Position numbers and translations under genes: made by a program
Origin: a virus
Virus record (IMG/VR): IMGVR_UViG_3300047309_000070
Location: 1-20,429 of that record
Strand: one strand, 5' to 3'
Length of the DNA: 20,429 nt
Notes under the pieces: model-generated
Seen by the model: only the letters and a program-made list of their open reading frames with translations
The model's database searches: none
What the model was told of the DNA's origin: nothing
In this document: one piece after another, positions 7,101 through 13,990 of the stretch
How the letters are laid out: each line of letters opens with the position of its first letter
Position numbering within the stretch: the first letter of the stretch is position 1

Positions 7101-9589
7101 AGAGCTTGATAACCACCCATGCCGCCCAAGGTTGAGAAGCCTTGGTTTGCGCCGCCATAAGGATCGTATCCGCCAAAACTTCCTAAGCCACCATAGCCGC
7201 CGTAACCGCCGCCATAGCCGCCAAAACCGCCCATGGATTGACCGTAACCGCCCAAGCCTCCATAGCCACCAATGTTACCGTAGCTATTAGCACCATAATT
7301 GCCATACCCACCCCCACTAATAAATGGAGCATAGCTGGCATATGAGCCAAAAGGATCAAAACCACCCATGCCGCCATAATTTTGGTATGCGTTGTTGTAA
7401 CCGCCATACCCGCCATAATTGTTATATTGATTGCCGCCAGCTCTATTTTGGTATTCGTTAGACTTCAAGAAATTATAATAAATATCTTGAAGTGAATTCC
7501 CTCTGGCTAAATCACCTTGCCAATATTGAAGGCCCTGCTGGTCAGCGGGGCTACCAAGAAGACCTTGGTACATGCTCTGAATTGGTGATGTCAGATCAAA
7601 TGAAGATGCGGTTGTCCACGAAGGCGCAACATACGCGCCATAGCGGTTCTGCATAGGAGCTTGATACGGATTAAACTTTGACGGATCGTAAACAAGATCG
7701 TTAGCTGTAGCCGCAGTTGTTGTTTGTGTTACAGGTGTTGTGGTTGTTGTTTTATTTGGGGTTGTGGTTGCGGTTGTGGTTGTTTTACCAGTATTTCCAG
7801 TTGTATCCGTCTTAATTACACCTTCATCCTTTTTAACAACTGTTCCGTCATCTTTTTTAACAACACCGGGGGTAACACCCTGAAGCTGGTCATACCCAAC
7901 GCCCTCTTGGCTTCCGGCAATATCATGCTTAATTTGATCTAAAGATGTGCCTTCAGCCAGCTTCTTCTGCCAATACCAAGATTCCGCAAGGTTACCGGGA
8001 GAGCGGCCAAGCTCGTCACGATAGATTTGGGCAATCTGATCGGCATTTGCTTGCGCTTGCTGACCGCCAATAGTTGATGGCAAATAAGAACTAGTGTAAT
8101 AAGTCGGCATTTCATTTATATCGCCGGGGGCAGATTCACCATCGCCTAGATTTCTATAATATCCGCCTTCAGGATTTTGGCTGTAACCAAGTGTTGAAGC
8201 CAAATCCGCATAGGGATCGCCACCGTCAGCATAGCCGCTGCGTGGCAATAGGCCGCCAGTGGAATACTCACCAGATTCATAGACCGAACCGCCCATTGAG
8301 CTGGGATCTAAGCCGCCACCATAAGCACGCTTGGCACGGACTGCATCATCTGTTGCTTTCTTGTAGTCAACAGTCTTGAAGCCACCAGACAGCCCAACCG
8401 CATCAGGATTTTTCTTTTCAACATCCTGAGCCATAAGGCCAATTTGTGTTTTGTCGTCGCCCTTATACTTATAGCGATAGATCGGCAGACCATCATTGGT
8501 CTTGCCAACCTGCTGAACGTCATCCTTCATGCGCTTGTCAGAAAAGATGCCGCTGCTGGATTGATTGGTTGTGGTTGTCGAACCAGACAATGCACCAGTA
8601 CCCATAGCCAAGTTCCCAAGGAACTGGGCCTGCTGGTAGGGGAAGCCCTGCTGCTGCTGGAATTGATTGTACATAGCCGTTTTGGCTGCCTGATCTGTCT
8701 GCTGTTGAGCCTGACCAGCGGCCATTTGAGCCTGTGCAGCCTGAAGCTGGGCGGCTTGGTTCTGTAGACCAAGGTTAGCATATGCCTGACCCTGACCAAG
8801 GTTTTGGCCATACAATGCCTGACCAAGACCCAATTGTTGCTGAGCTGCCGCAAGGTTCTGACCAAACTGCTGCTGACCCAATGCAGCCGCTTGCTGTGCG
8901 CCAAATTGCTGAGCCTGACGGTTTGCCTGAGCAGCCGCCAGAGCTTGTGCCTGTTGTTGCTGAGCGACTTGCTGGGCGTTCATGTAGTTTTGTTGATACA
9001 GCGGAGCAATAGCTTGAGCTTGAGCAAGACTTTGCTGGCCAAGCAGGTTTGCGCGGGAGATACCCGCACGATCACCACCATAAGCACCAGATTTAATCTG
9101 CTCAGAACGCTGCTGGGCAAGCTGTTGGGCTTGCTGCTGGTTCATGGCTCGCTGAGTCGCCTGAACAACTGATTCGGTATAGGGGTTCATGTATTGCTGG
9201 GTAGCAAGCTGACCCGGCATGACATTCTGAGTGCCAGCACCAAGATAGCCGCCAGCAAGGCCAGCATATCCACGACCAGCGCCAAGACCAGCCGGAACCA
9301 ATCCGGCGGCCTGTTGCATGAGAGGCTGGGCCTGACGGATGCCGCTGCCGATCATCATCTGACCAGCTTGGACATCAGGCGAAGCACTGCCCTGAAGGGC
9401 GTTGATGTTTTGAAGAGAGGCTTGTTGTGTGGGGGTCAGACCCGCAACAAAGGCATTTGGGTCCTGAGAATAAGGAACATAAGGCTTTGCAGCAACGCCT
9501 TTGGCGCGTTCAAAGACATCCTTATAATTCTGTAGTACCTCAGGGGGGATGTTTACCGATGATACGGATGAAGTACCGCCACCACACAT
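4109..9589 (-). CDS. Giant multidomain virion protein (1826 aa) with S74-like, DUF4214-like and lytic transglycosylase domains
   Basis: In order: residues 1-130 small-residue-rich; 130-330 Gln/Ala-rich helix; 345-425 an S74-like (intramolecular chaperone) domain, with SDKRMKDD from S350, then GLMAQDVEKKNPDAV and TVDYKKA; 439-460 a Gly-rich linker; about 517-565 and 672-718 two DUF4214-like units (YRDELGR and GLQYWQGDLARGNSLQDI); 597-632 a Thr-rich linker; 720-844 Gly-Tyr-rich; GGRxGY-type linkers near 875, 1045 and 1205; 1233-1345 a soluble lytic transglycosylase domain with AESSFNP (E1260 the likely catalytic acid) and AGLGQFH; 1415-1448 hydrophobic, possibly membrane-inserting; then charged helices. 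Such proteins are packaged and injected, and the transglycosylase cuts peptidoglycan during entry. An S74 domain normally sits at a C-terminus, so this looks like a fusion of several virion genes. The start lies two bases after the acetyltransferase stop. Confidence 0.8.
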   Translation of the reverse strand: MCGGGTSSVSSVNIPPEVLQNYKDVFERAKGVAAKPYVPYSQDPNAFVAGLTPTQQASLQNINALQGSASPDVQAGQMMIGSGIRQAQPLMQQAAGLVPAGLGAGRGYAGLAGGYLGAGTQNVMPGQLATQQYMNPYTESVVQATQRAMNQQQAQQLAQQRSEQIKSGAYGGDRAGISRANLLGQQSLAQAQAIAPLYQQNYMNAQQVAQQQQAQALAAAQANRQAQQFGAQQAAALGQQQFGQNLAAAQQQLGLGQALYGQNLGQGQAYANLGLQNQAAQLQAAQAQMAAGQAQQQTDQAAKTAMYNQFQQQQGFPYQQAQFLGNLAMGTGALSGSTTTTNQSSSGIFSDKRMKDDVQQVGKTNDGLPIYRYKYKGDDKTQIGLMAQDVEKKNPDAVGLSGGFKTVDYKKATDDAVRAKRAYGGGLDPSSMGGSVYESGEYSTGGLLPRSGYADGGDPYADLASTLGYSQNPEGGYYRNLGDGESAPGDINEMPTYYTSSYLPSTIGGQQAQANADQIAQIYRDELGRSPGNLAESWYWQKKLAEGTSLDQIKHDIAGSQEGVGYDQLQGVTPGVVKKDDGTVVKKDEGVIKTDTTGNTGKTTTTATTTPNKTTTTTPVTQTTTAATANDLVYDPSKFNPYQAPMQNRYGAYVAPSWTTASSFDLTSPIQSMYQGLLGSPADQQGLQYWQGDLARGNSLQDIYYNFLKSNEYQNRAGGNQYNNYGGYGGYNNAYQNYGGMGGFDPFGSYASYAPFISGGGYGNYGANSYGNIGGYGGLGGYGQSMGGFGGYGGGYGGYGGLGSFGGYDPYGGANQGFSTLGGMGGYQALGGYGNLGGYGGGYGGLMPQQQTQQASPSAPSADTSAAAAPSPKFNRGGRAGYAYGSIVDPNDLSAMQSQMGKYVGPYAANDQTGLPGQESPYGPAIKSRINLQPLHVPRLVTADAKLAPVVTPFEHAQRMVAFAEGANKLADPSSLTRKVYDWASNKVSPSKNTSSSGATPATSSSSTTPAAKTTVSSNEGGLGVGKDVVASRDDIPDDMDTTFANRGGRMGYALGSSLPYGGTQSYIPEDVYEQQAPQKLPTNDAEMKAAAQRASSQSSGLGTALKAGLGANSAYKLASKYAPETMGAIKGGLSSLTGIGGSGAAAAGTGTAATEAAAAGLGAAAPTAEAALGATEAAGGLGALASGAGSLFADLGPLAALFLLKNGGRAGHYSGGLVPERQGHADGEDVQPDYQAMAADVANKYGLNPKDFSRVVQAESSFNPAAVGDEGSSAGLGQFHIAGASRKYPNPGLGDAYLAARQPELAKSGSVADKIAYLSDAKNAQDMLDYMGQHVAQKGYGAWTTARNMGLVPGASAYAADKTPIADALRKEGLGKAMVDTPVGEDRGYTAGIRPPVDVKGKEQSWPDFLTSRQFIIPALVGLGTMGSTPTRNFGTALSAGVLAGAQAFQPTETTAIEQEKKREEVKGAEAEAKIKNAALYQRRFVQGYGWEVLDLTKPYSGYVAITDAMGNPLPGIDPVFGKQIPIAKDSDKGPEIGEQKADQAPAKKISPVEQKAAPEAEPQPQGVDSVIGWKAATKAPANYMPENQYSIANVPEQMATMRSQGAEIAGNQAKKAENAYVQAMQLDEMQREFESLSTMQPGAYGENKLALAKKANDILSLIGAPAMFNPSDLAALEKIGKGSVRLGYATSSAINSREPGYIITGAIRANPNLESTPEGFRRLVAGLKEESQMQRDKAQYYNDYLARFGHLQGAEDAFYKANPPDKYVARAIANSVDPSYIDNLRKYSPDTKENGGKGQSLGEIIDGRYGKGTTRILMGGGLRG
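7060..7430 (-). repeat. Gly-Tyr-rich low-complexity tract inside the giant protein
   Basis: On the minus strand this stretch encodes about 120 residues dominated by GGYGG, GGYG and GGLGG units with a few Asn, Phe, Ser and Pro. On the plus strand it shows as repeated gccgcc-ata and acc-gcc-ata units, imperfect and in mixed phase, so it may expand or contract by slippage. It separates the two DUF4214-like units from the GGRxGY linkers. Such sequences are usually flexible or self-associating, which is general knowledge and not shown here. Confidence 0.8.
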
Positions 9590-9590
9590 A

Positions 9591-10109
9591 TCAAATCCCT
9601 TTCAGAATTTCAGGGTTTGCGTTGTACAGAAAGACAGCCCCCGTTGGCTTTCCAAACTGACGCTCATACATTCTAACCTTTGCCTCAGTCCTTACATTTG
9701 ACATTACCCCGATTAGGAGAGGTAGTCCAAGGTCTTCGGCAGCCTTCTTTGAGAACGCACATAACAGCTTTGCCCGACTGGGCTTGGCGTTCCTAAATTC
9801 AGGCAATATGAAAATCACCCTTTCTTCAAGAACGTCTTGATTTGAATACCACATTTTCCCAATTCGAAGAAGCACCCCACCCTCTGGTTTGCCATCCGAT
9901 TTGCAAATAATTCCAATTAAACCGCCATCCTGATTTAAAGCTGGCCAAATATCCCCCAAAAGACGCTCTGGATCTGGTTCTACCAGACCAATTTCATCAA
10001 TTGCCTGAACCGCAGCTTTCATAACATCATCCAAATCGGCAGGAGTGCCAATTCTAATTGTTAATCCGTGGTTTTCATCGTTCATTTTTCCATCATCATC
10101 ATAGTTCAT
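9591..10109 (-). CDS. GNAT-family N-acetyltransferase
   Basis: The 172-residue protein has the usual plan of a small GNAT enzyme: a first strand and helix at TIRIGTPADLDDVMKAAV (about residues 17-34), a central strand ending in IFILPEFRNAK followed by a long helix (SRAKLLCAFSKKAAEDLG), and a final strand region ending VFLYN. FRNAKPSRAKLL stands where the acetyl-CoA pyrophosphate loop is expected, but it departs from the classical Q/RxxGxG/A pattern. The acceptor is unknown. I chose the ATG at 10109 because AAGGGGG lies directly upstream; a TTG at 10130 in frame has no such support. It sits between two virion genes, where such enzymes recur in related phages, so a virion protein or host factor could be the substrate. 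Confidence 0.75.
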   Translation of the reverse strand: MNYDDDGKMNDENHGLTIRIGTPADLDDVMKAAVQAIDEIGLVEPDPERLLGDIWPALNQDGGLIGIICKSDGKPEGGVLLRIGKMWYSNQDVLEERVIFILPEFRNAKPSRAKLLCAFSKKAAEDLGLPLLIGVMSNVRTEAKVRMYERQFGKPTGAVFLYNANPEILKGI

Positions 10110-10130
10110 TTTGTCCCCCTTATTTGACAA

Positions 10131-10757
10131 TTAATTCTTTTTGGGCGGCGGCAATTTCCTAAGTGTTTTTACCGTTTTAGCCCGCATTTTGACGACAAAA
10201 TCATCAAGGCCCTTATGGCCCGCATCCATGTCCCCATTACCCAAAAAAGCAACGTCATCGGGATGGATAACATACTCGCCGCCAGCAGCAACAATTGGCA
10301 CGGGAGGCACGTCTGCTTGGCCGCCACGGGCTTTAAATGCTCCTGCGAACGGTAAACCTTTGGCTCCATACGGCATCCCCTTTGCCCCATAGGGCATACC
10401 CCTCATAGGCATTTGAGGTCGGCTAAAGATGTTTTTGGCTACACGAAACCCAGCCTCAGTATTTCCTTCGCCCATAGCTGAAATAATATCGGCGGGGATA
10501 ACATACGAACCAGAGGGAACATGCATGGGTAAATGGTCTGTTCGGCCAGCCACAAGGCTGCGAATCGGTCCAGTGTGCATTTTGTTGGTTGTTACCTTAG
10601 GCGGCGGAGCTTTAATGCTACCTCCCTTGGCATGAGCAGAGCGTCTTGCTGTGCTGAGTGCAGCAGCAATTGCCTGCTTTTGCGGATAGCCAGACTTAAC
10701 CATTTCGCTGATATTGGAGCTAATGGTTTTCTTTGATTTACCCTTCTTGAGCGGCAT
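10131..10757 (-). CDS. Basic structural-type protein with a duplicated GxYVI domain (208 aa)
   Basis: Residues 1-40 are strongly basic and contain SKKTISSNISEMVKSGYPQKQ, a short motif seen at the ends of many small phage proteins and plausibly DNA- or scaffold-binding. Two copies of one unit follow, at 83-103 (GSYVIPADIISAMGEGNTEAG with some flanks) and 160-180 (GEYVIHPDD...GNGDMDAG); 9 of 21 positions are identical without gaps. Between them lies a perfect MPYGAKG tandem. The end is Lys/Pro-rich. The start at 10757 is two bases after the previous stop, with GGGG upstream; a longer in-frame start at 10841 would lie inside the preceding gene and is unlikely. The role is unknown; the neighbourhood points to a virion component. 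Confidence 0.7.
   Translation of the reverse strand: MPLKKGKSKKTISSNISEMVKSGYPQKQAIAAALSTARRSAHAKGGSIKAPPPKVTTNKMHTGPIRSLVAGRTDHLPMHVPSGSYVIPADIISAMGEGNTEAGFRVAKNIFSRPQMPMRGMPYGAKGMPYGAKGLPFAGAFKARGGQADVPPVPIVAAGGEYVIHPDDVAFLGNGDMDAGHKGLDDFVVKMRAKTVKTLRKLPPPKKN
10356..10397 (-). repeat. Tandem MPYGAKG repeat (2 copies of 21 bases)
   Basis: Two adjacent 21-base units encode MPYGAKG twice and are followed by a degenerate third (LPFAGA). They lie in the linker between the two GxYVI units of the 208-residue protein. The DNA copies are nearly identical, so the linker could change length by slippage. Confidence 0.75.
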
Positions 10758-10759
10758 GA

Positions 10760-11113
10760 TTACCCCACAGAATAAGTGACGTTGATTGATTGCCCTGTGC
10801 CGGGCGAAATCACCAACCCTGAAGTGAATACTTGGCCGCACTGAACAACACCAAGAGTACTTGGGACAGTTACAAGCTGGCTTGATGCTGGCGGTGTTGT
10901 TGTAGAGTTATAATTGTAGATCGCTCCATCAGCAGATCCAGCGACTACAACTGAAAAATTTACCAGATACCCTTTACCTAACACCACAAGAGTATCAGAC
11001 GTGACCGTTTGAGATGTCACAAAGCCTTCAGCTCTAGCCAATGTTGTTGCAATAAGATTAAGAGCAACAACGCCGTTTTTCTGTGTGGTTAAGATGTCTG
11101 TTAAGCTGGACAT
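10760..11113 (-). CDS. Small beta-rich virion-associated protein (117 aa)
   Basis: The protein begins SSLTDILTTQKNGVVALN and continues with alternating hydrophobic/Thr strands to a final INVTYSVG. I recognise the pattern from conserved small proteins that follow tail genes in environmental podovirus genomes, but no function has been fixed to my knowledge. There is no signal peptide or enzyme motif. A head-decoration or tail-accessory role fits length and position. Its ATG shares one base with the stop of the tail gene (TGATG), indicating coupled translation. Confidence 0.7.
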   Translation of the reverse strand: MSSLTDILTTQKNGVVALNLIATTLARAEGFVTSQTVTSDTLVVLGKGYLVNFSVVVAGSADGAIYNYNSTTTPPASSQLVTVPSTLGVVQCGQVFTSGLVISPGTGQSINVTYSVG

Positions 11114-13197
11114 CAGAATTTCCCGTCTTGCTGTGTTCGATAGCGCATATTTCCAATGCGCCAGAAGGTTCCAATGTCATTGCTATCCATCTTTATGGAT
11201 ACAAGGCGGCCACGGAAGCGCGGCGTAATAAATGTCGTGTTCTGTGTCAGTGTATATGGGCCATAAGCAATAGGTGTTTGGCCGGGGTAATCTGTGACAT
11301 AGAAAGTCAAATTCACATTTGCGTTCTGTATGCCGTCATAATATCCCCATTTCATATCTGGCCAGACTTGATCTATGAACATCTTCAACTCGGCTTCAGA
11401 TATGACAAAATAGCCAGTCTGAAATGATGCGTTGATAGCAACAGGATTGCCATCAGCATTTACGGCATCTTTTGATGTCTCATGTTGAACAATGTAATCA
11501 AGCGAGCTTCCCGGCAATTTGCCAGCACCTATTGGCGGCCCAAGAACAGATTCATTGATCCATGCTGTTCTGCCAAGCGTGCCATAGTCCCATTGATTGA
11601 GATAGACATTGTACTTGATGTAATGGCTTGGCTCGCCACCATTGCCCTTTGTTGGAAAGAACCAAGAAATCTCACCAAAGCGAGAATTTGGTGCAACGCG
11701 GATCTTGTCCAAATTTGCAGTATCTAAGTCTTGGAAAACGACATCCCATATCGGGCATGGCACTGGCTCAACACCGCCGCCTGACAATTTGTAAAACTGG
11801 CTTTGGCCCATCCAGAATACATTGCCGCCAAGAGATGTTGCTGCCTTTCTTCCAATTAAGCCGCAACCTGTGCCGATTTCACTGAATCCATAGACATCAG
11901 GGAACCCAATATATTGCATGGCCCATAAACCAAGATCAGTCCACACAAGGGTTTGTTGCGGACCTTGTATGCACTCAACAATCCGTGATCCTTTGGGTAT
12001 GCGATATGAACCAGCTTGATTTGTTACAGTGCCAAACCAAACATCATAATTGTTGACATCGCTCCAGCGGATCAACAACGGGTCTGGTATGCCTGTAAAT
12101 GTACTGCCCCATGCAATGATTTGGCGCTGAGGCATCGCAACAACAATGCCCTGATTTGCAATTGGAGCATTTGGAATTAGCGTAAGTACACTATTGCCCG
12201 CTGTTGGTGACCATTGAAAAATACCTCCTCCAAGAGGGCAAGCAATCAGTATTTCGCCCCAATTATCAAGGGTCCAATCTGATGCTGTGATTGTGTTGAT
12301 TGTAGGCGATACGCCAGTTCCAGAACCATATCCGCCTGTGCCGTATCCACCAACTCCATATCCGCTGCCAGCAGGAACAGGGCCAACGCCAGCATAGAAT
12401 ACATATTGAGCATTGCCGCTATTCATAGATACGGTGGCAGTAGATGTAGCTAGATAGTTTGTAGCAAAGGTAAATGTGCTGCTGGATGGAACCGTTTGAA
12501 CAATATAGTTGCCATACAAAGGTATGCCGCCAACATTTGTTGTAACAAGAACAGGAAATGTATCACCAACTTGATACCCGTGGTCAGCAAGTGTTGCTGT
12601 AATAAATGGGGAATCTAAAACTGAGTCAAAAACAGTTACAGCGCCACCGTTTGTAACGGTTGCTGTCGCATTAACCGGATTGCCAAGAATGTCATATATT
12701 TTAATTTGGAATGTATTAGCGCCAACTTGATAGCACTGATAAATCCCAAATAGGATAAGGCCGCCAACGCTGATTTGTGTTGTTATATACACAAAATCAT
12801 AGTCAGTAATATTTGATCCGGTGTCGGTGATTGTAACAATATTACTTCCCGATGTTGTATCTATGCTGACAGCAACATCATCTGTTCTTTTTCTTGGAGT
12901 TATAAGTTTGCGATTTCTTGGTTCTGTTGCGCCAGTTATGACTGAAAGTGAACTTTCTGCACCCGCAGCAAGATAAGCATTTGAATTGGTATCTTCCCAT
13001 GCCCATAGGCAACGGACGATAGATTCAATACCGTTTTGATAGTATCGCGTCCATCCACCAATCTTTTGAACAAGCCCAAGGCCCTGACGATCTGGAACAA
13101 ACCGAATAAGGTTTGACGATGAAATAGCCGCCTCGTTGAGGGCGGGTGTTCGATTGACATCGACGCCGGGGATAAGTTTGAGGCTTGCATGGGGCAT
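11113..13197 (-). CDS. Tail tube / nozzle protein, P22 gp10-like (694 aa)
   Basis: The N-terminus (residues 6-50: KLIPGVDVNRTPALNEA, then IRFVPDRQGLGLVQKIGGW) matches the opening of a family of podovirus tail proteins annotated as DNA-stabilisation or tail-accessory factors, analogous to P22 gp10. They bind below the head-tail adaptor and close the DNA channel. The rest is beta-rich with many aromatics, consistent with a propeller-like body. A GYG-type linker (GSGYGVGGYGTGGYGSG) lies at about residues 277-293. Family members vary widely in length. The gene directly follows the adaptor, three bases after its stop, with GAGGGG upstream of the ATG. Assignment to this role is by pattern and synteny; a T7 gp12-like tail tubular protein would be the nearest alternative. 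Confidence 0.7.
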   Translation of the reverse strand: MPHASLKLIPGVDVNRTPALNEAAISSSNLIRFVPDRQGLGLVQKIGGWTRYYQNGIESIVRCLWAWEDTNSNAYLAAGAESSLSVITGATEPRNRKLITPRKRTDDVAVSIDTTSGSNIVTITDTGSNITDYDFVYITTQISVGGLILFGIYQCYQVGANTFQIKIYDILGNPVNATATVTNGGAVTVFDSVLDSPFITATLADHGYQVGDTFPVLVTTNVGGIPLYGNYIVQTVPSSSTFTFATNYLATSTATVSMNSGNAQYVFYAGVGPVPAGSGYGVGGYGTGGYGSGTGVSPTINTITASDWTLDNWGEILIACPLGGGIFQWSPTAGNSVLTLIPNAPIANQGIVVAMPQRQIIAWGSTFTGIPDPLLIRWSDVNNYDVWFGTVTNQAGSYRIPKGSRIVECIQGPQQTLVWTDLGLWAMQYIGFPDVYGFSEIGTGCGLIGRKAATSLGGNVFWMGQSQFYKLSGGGVEPVPCPIWDVVFQDLDTANLDKIRVAPNSRFGEISWFFPTKGNGGEPSHYIKYNVYLNQWDYGTLGRTAWINESVLGPPIGAGKLPGSSLDYIVQHETSKDAVNADGNPVAINASFQTGYFVISEAELKMFIDQVWPDMKWGYYDGIQNANVNLTFYVTDYPGQTPIAYGPYTLTQNTTFITPRFRGRLVSIKMDSNDIGTFWRIGNMRYRTQQDGKF

Positions 13198-13200
13198 ATG

Positions 13201-13938
13201 TTAACCCCTCGAAGGTGTAGCAACTGGTGATGGAGATTGAGACGTCCAACCAGAAGATTCAAACTTCTTACGGGCCTCTTCAACCGCAGCACCCTTCAGC
13301 AGTGTTTGGTATTGCGTCTCATAGCTCTGTGCCATCTGAGGATCATCAGATTGACGGCCAAAGTTTCTCTGGTAGGCAGACACATAAATCATGCTTGCCA
13401 TAATGAACACATCAGGCAGATACAGACTGATAAATGTGGTTGTGTTTGTGGCTGAAAGGCTGTCGGGGCGATATGTGCCAACCATCTCAACATAATATGT
13501 TTGATCTGCAAACGGGCCGACCAAAAACACATTATCATCAAACGGAGTAAAATACTGAGGCAATCCAGTGTAGCTGGATGAGCCGTAGACTGCATCCAAA
13601 AACTCTTTTGTTGTTGGAAGAAGCGGATTGCGGGTTCCTGCATTAGGGTTTGGTTGTCCCGGAGGTGTAATTAGATTGATCTGCTCCAAGACAACAAAAG
13701 TTCCCTGCGGAACTGTAATTGATCGACTGCCGCCAGAGATTGTATAGCCCGTCACAGACGTGGACGTGAACATGAAGTCCAGATCACGATACATACGGTT
13801 TTCAGCGTATGTAATCATCTGCGGAAGAATGGTTTGATAAGCAGGGTCATTAACATCAACAACCGCCATTGTGGCAATTTGGTCGATGTAACTATTCGTC
13901 CCGGCTACTGTCCCGCTATAAGATAAGCCCGTGGTCAT
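13201..13938 (-). CDS. Head-tail adaptor protein, SU10/P22 gp4-like
   Basis: The 245-residue protein has the helical N-terminus of phage adaptors: SYIDQIATMAVVDVNDPAY and LPQMITYAENRMYRDLDF at about residues 16-55, then a beta-rich insertion (including ITVPQGTFVVLEQI) and a helical end from about 175 with repeated Tyr/Gln. These proteins form a dodecameric ring between portal and tail. AAAGGAG lies eight bases before the ATG and makes the start clear. It is the first gene after the lysis block and probably has its own promoter (see 13961-13990). The tail protein follows three bases after its stop, which fits consecutive rings of the same tail. Confidence 0.75.
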   Translation of the reverse strand: MTTGLSYSGTVAGTNSYIDQIATMAVVDVNDPAYQTILPQMITYAENRMYRDLDFMFTSTSVTGYTISGGSRSITVPQGTFVVLEQINLITPPGQPNPNAGTRNPLLPTTKEFLDAVYGSSSYTGLPQYFTPFDDNVFLVGPFADQTYYVEMVGTYRPDSLSATNTTTFISLYLPDVFIMASMIYVSAYQRNFGRQSDDPQMAQSYETQYQTLLKGAAVEEARKKFESSGWTSQSPSPVATPSRG

Positions 13939-13951
13939 AGTACGGCTCCTT

Positions 13952-13973
13952 TAAGTGCTTATTATAGCACTTA
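13952..13973. repeat. 8-bp perfect inverted repeat with a 6-base loop
   Basis: TAAGTGCT at 13952-13959 and AGCACTTA at 13966-13973 are reverse complements around a TATTAT loop. It covers most of the short gap between the outer spanin stop and the adaptor gene. No T-run follows on the minus strand (AAGGAG comes next), so it does not look like an intrinsic terminator for the series. On the plus strand only TTTC follows. Confidence 0.8.
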
Positions 13974-13990
13974 TTTCTGCCCTTCGCACC
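13961..13990 (-). promoter_or_regulatory. Candidate extended -10 promoter for the adaptor/tail series
   Basis: Read on the minus strand, 13969-13961 is TGCTATAAT, an exact match to the bacterial sigma-70 extended -10 consensus TGnTATAAT. At 17 bases spacing the -35 position reads GTGCGA, three of six matches to TTGACA, which is enough when the extended element is present. Transcription would begin near 13954, giving an untranslated leader of about 15-20 bases that starts just before the AAGGAG site. It sits in one of the longest gaps of the series (32 bases) and inside the palindrome, which could also be an operator. The position is biologically sensible, but one short match can arise by chance. 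Confidence 0.45.

Noticed and set aside
6997-7290. His/Arg-rich 97-codon plus-strand frame
   Set aside because: Antisense reading of the Gly-Tyr codon repeats.
8804-9172. Leu/Ser-rich 122-codon plus-strand frame
   Set aside because: It is the antisense of the Gln/Ala-rich helix (CAG/GCN become CTG/NGC), so lack of stops follows from composition.
10758-10841. N-terminal extension of the 208-residue protein
   Set aside because: It lies in the end of the preceding gene; the ATG at 10757 has a proper site and a two-base gap.
13952-13973. Intrinsic terminator after the spanin genes
   Set aside because: The hairpin is followed on the minus strand by AAAGGAG and not by T residues; a promoter/operator reading fits better.
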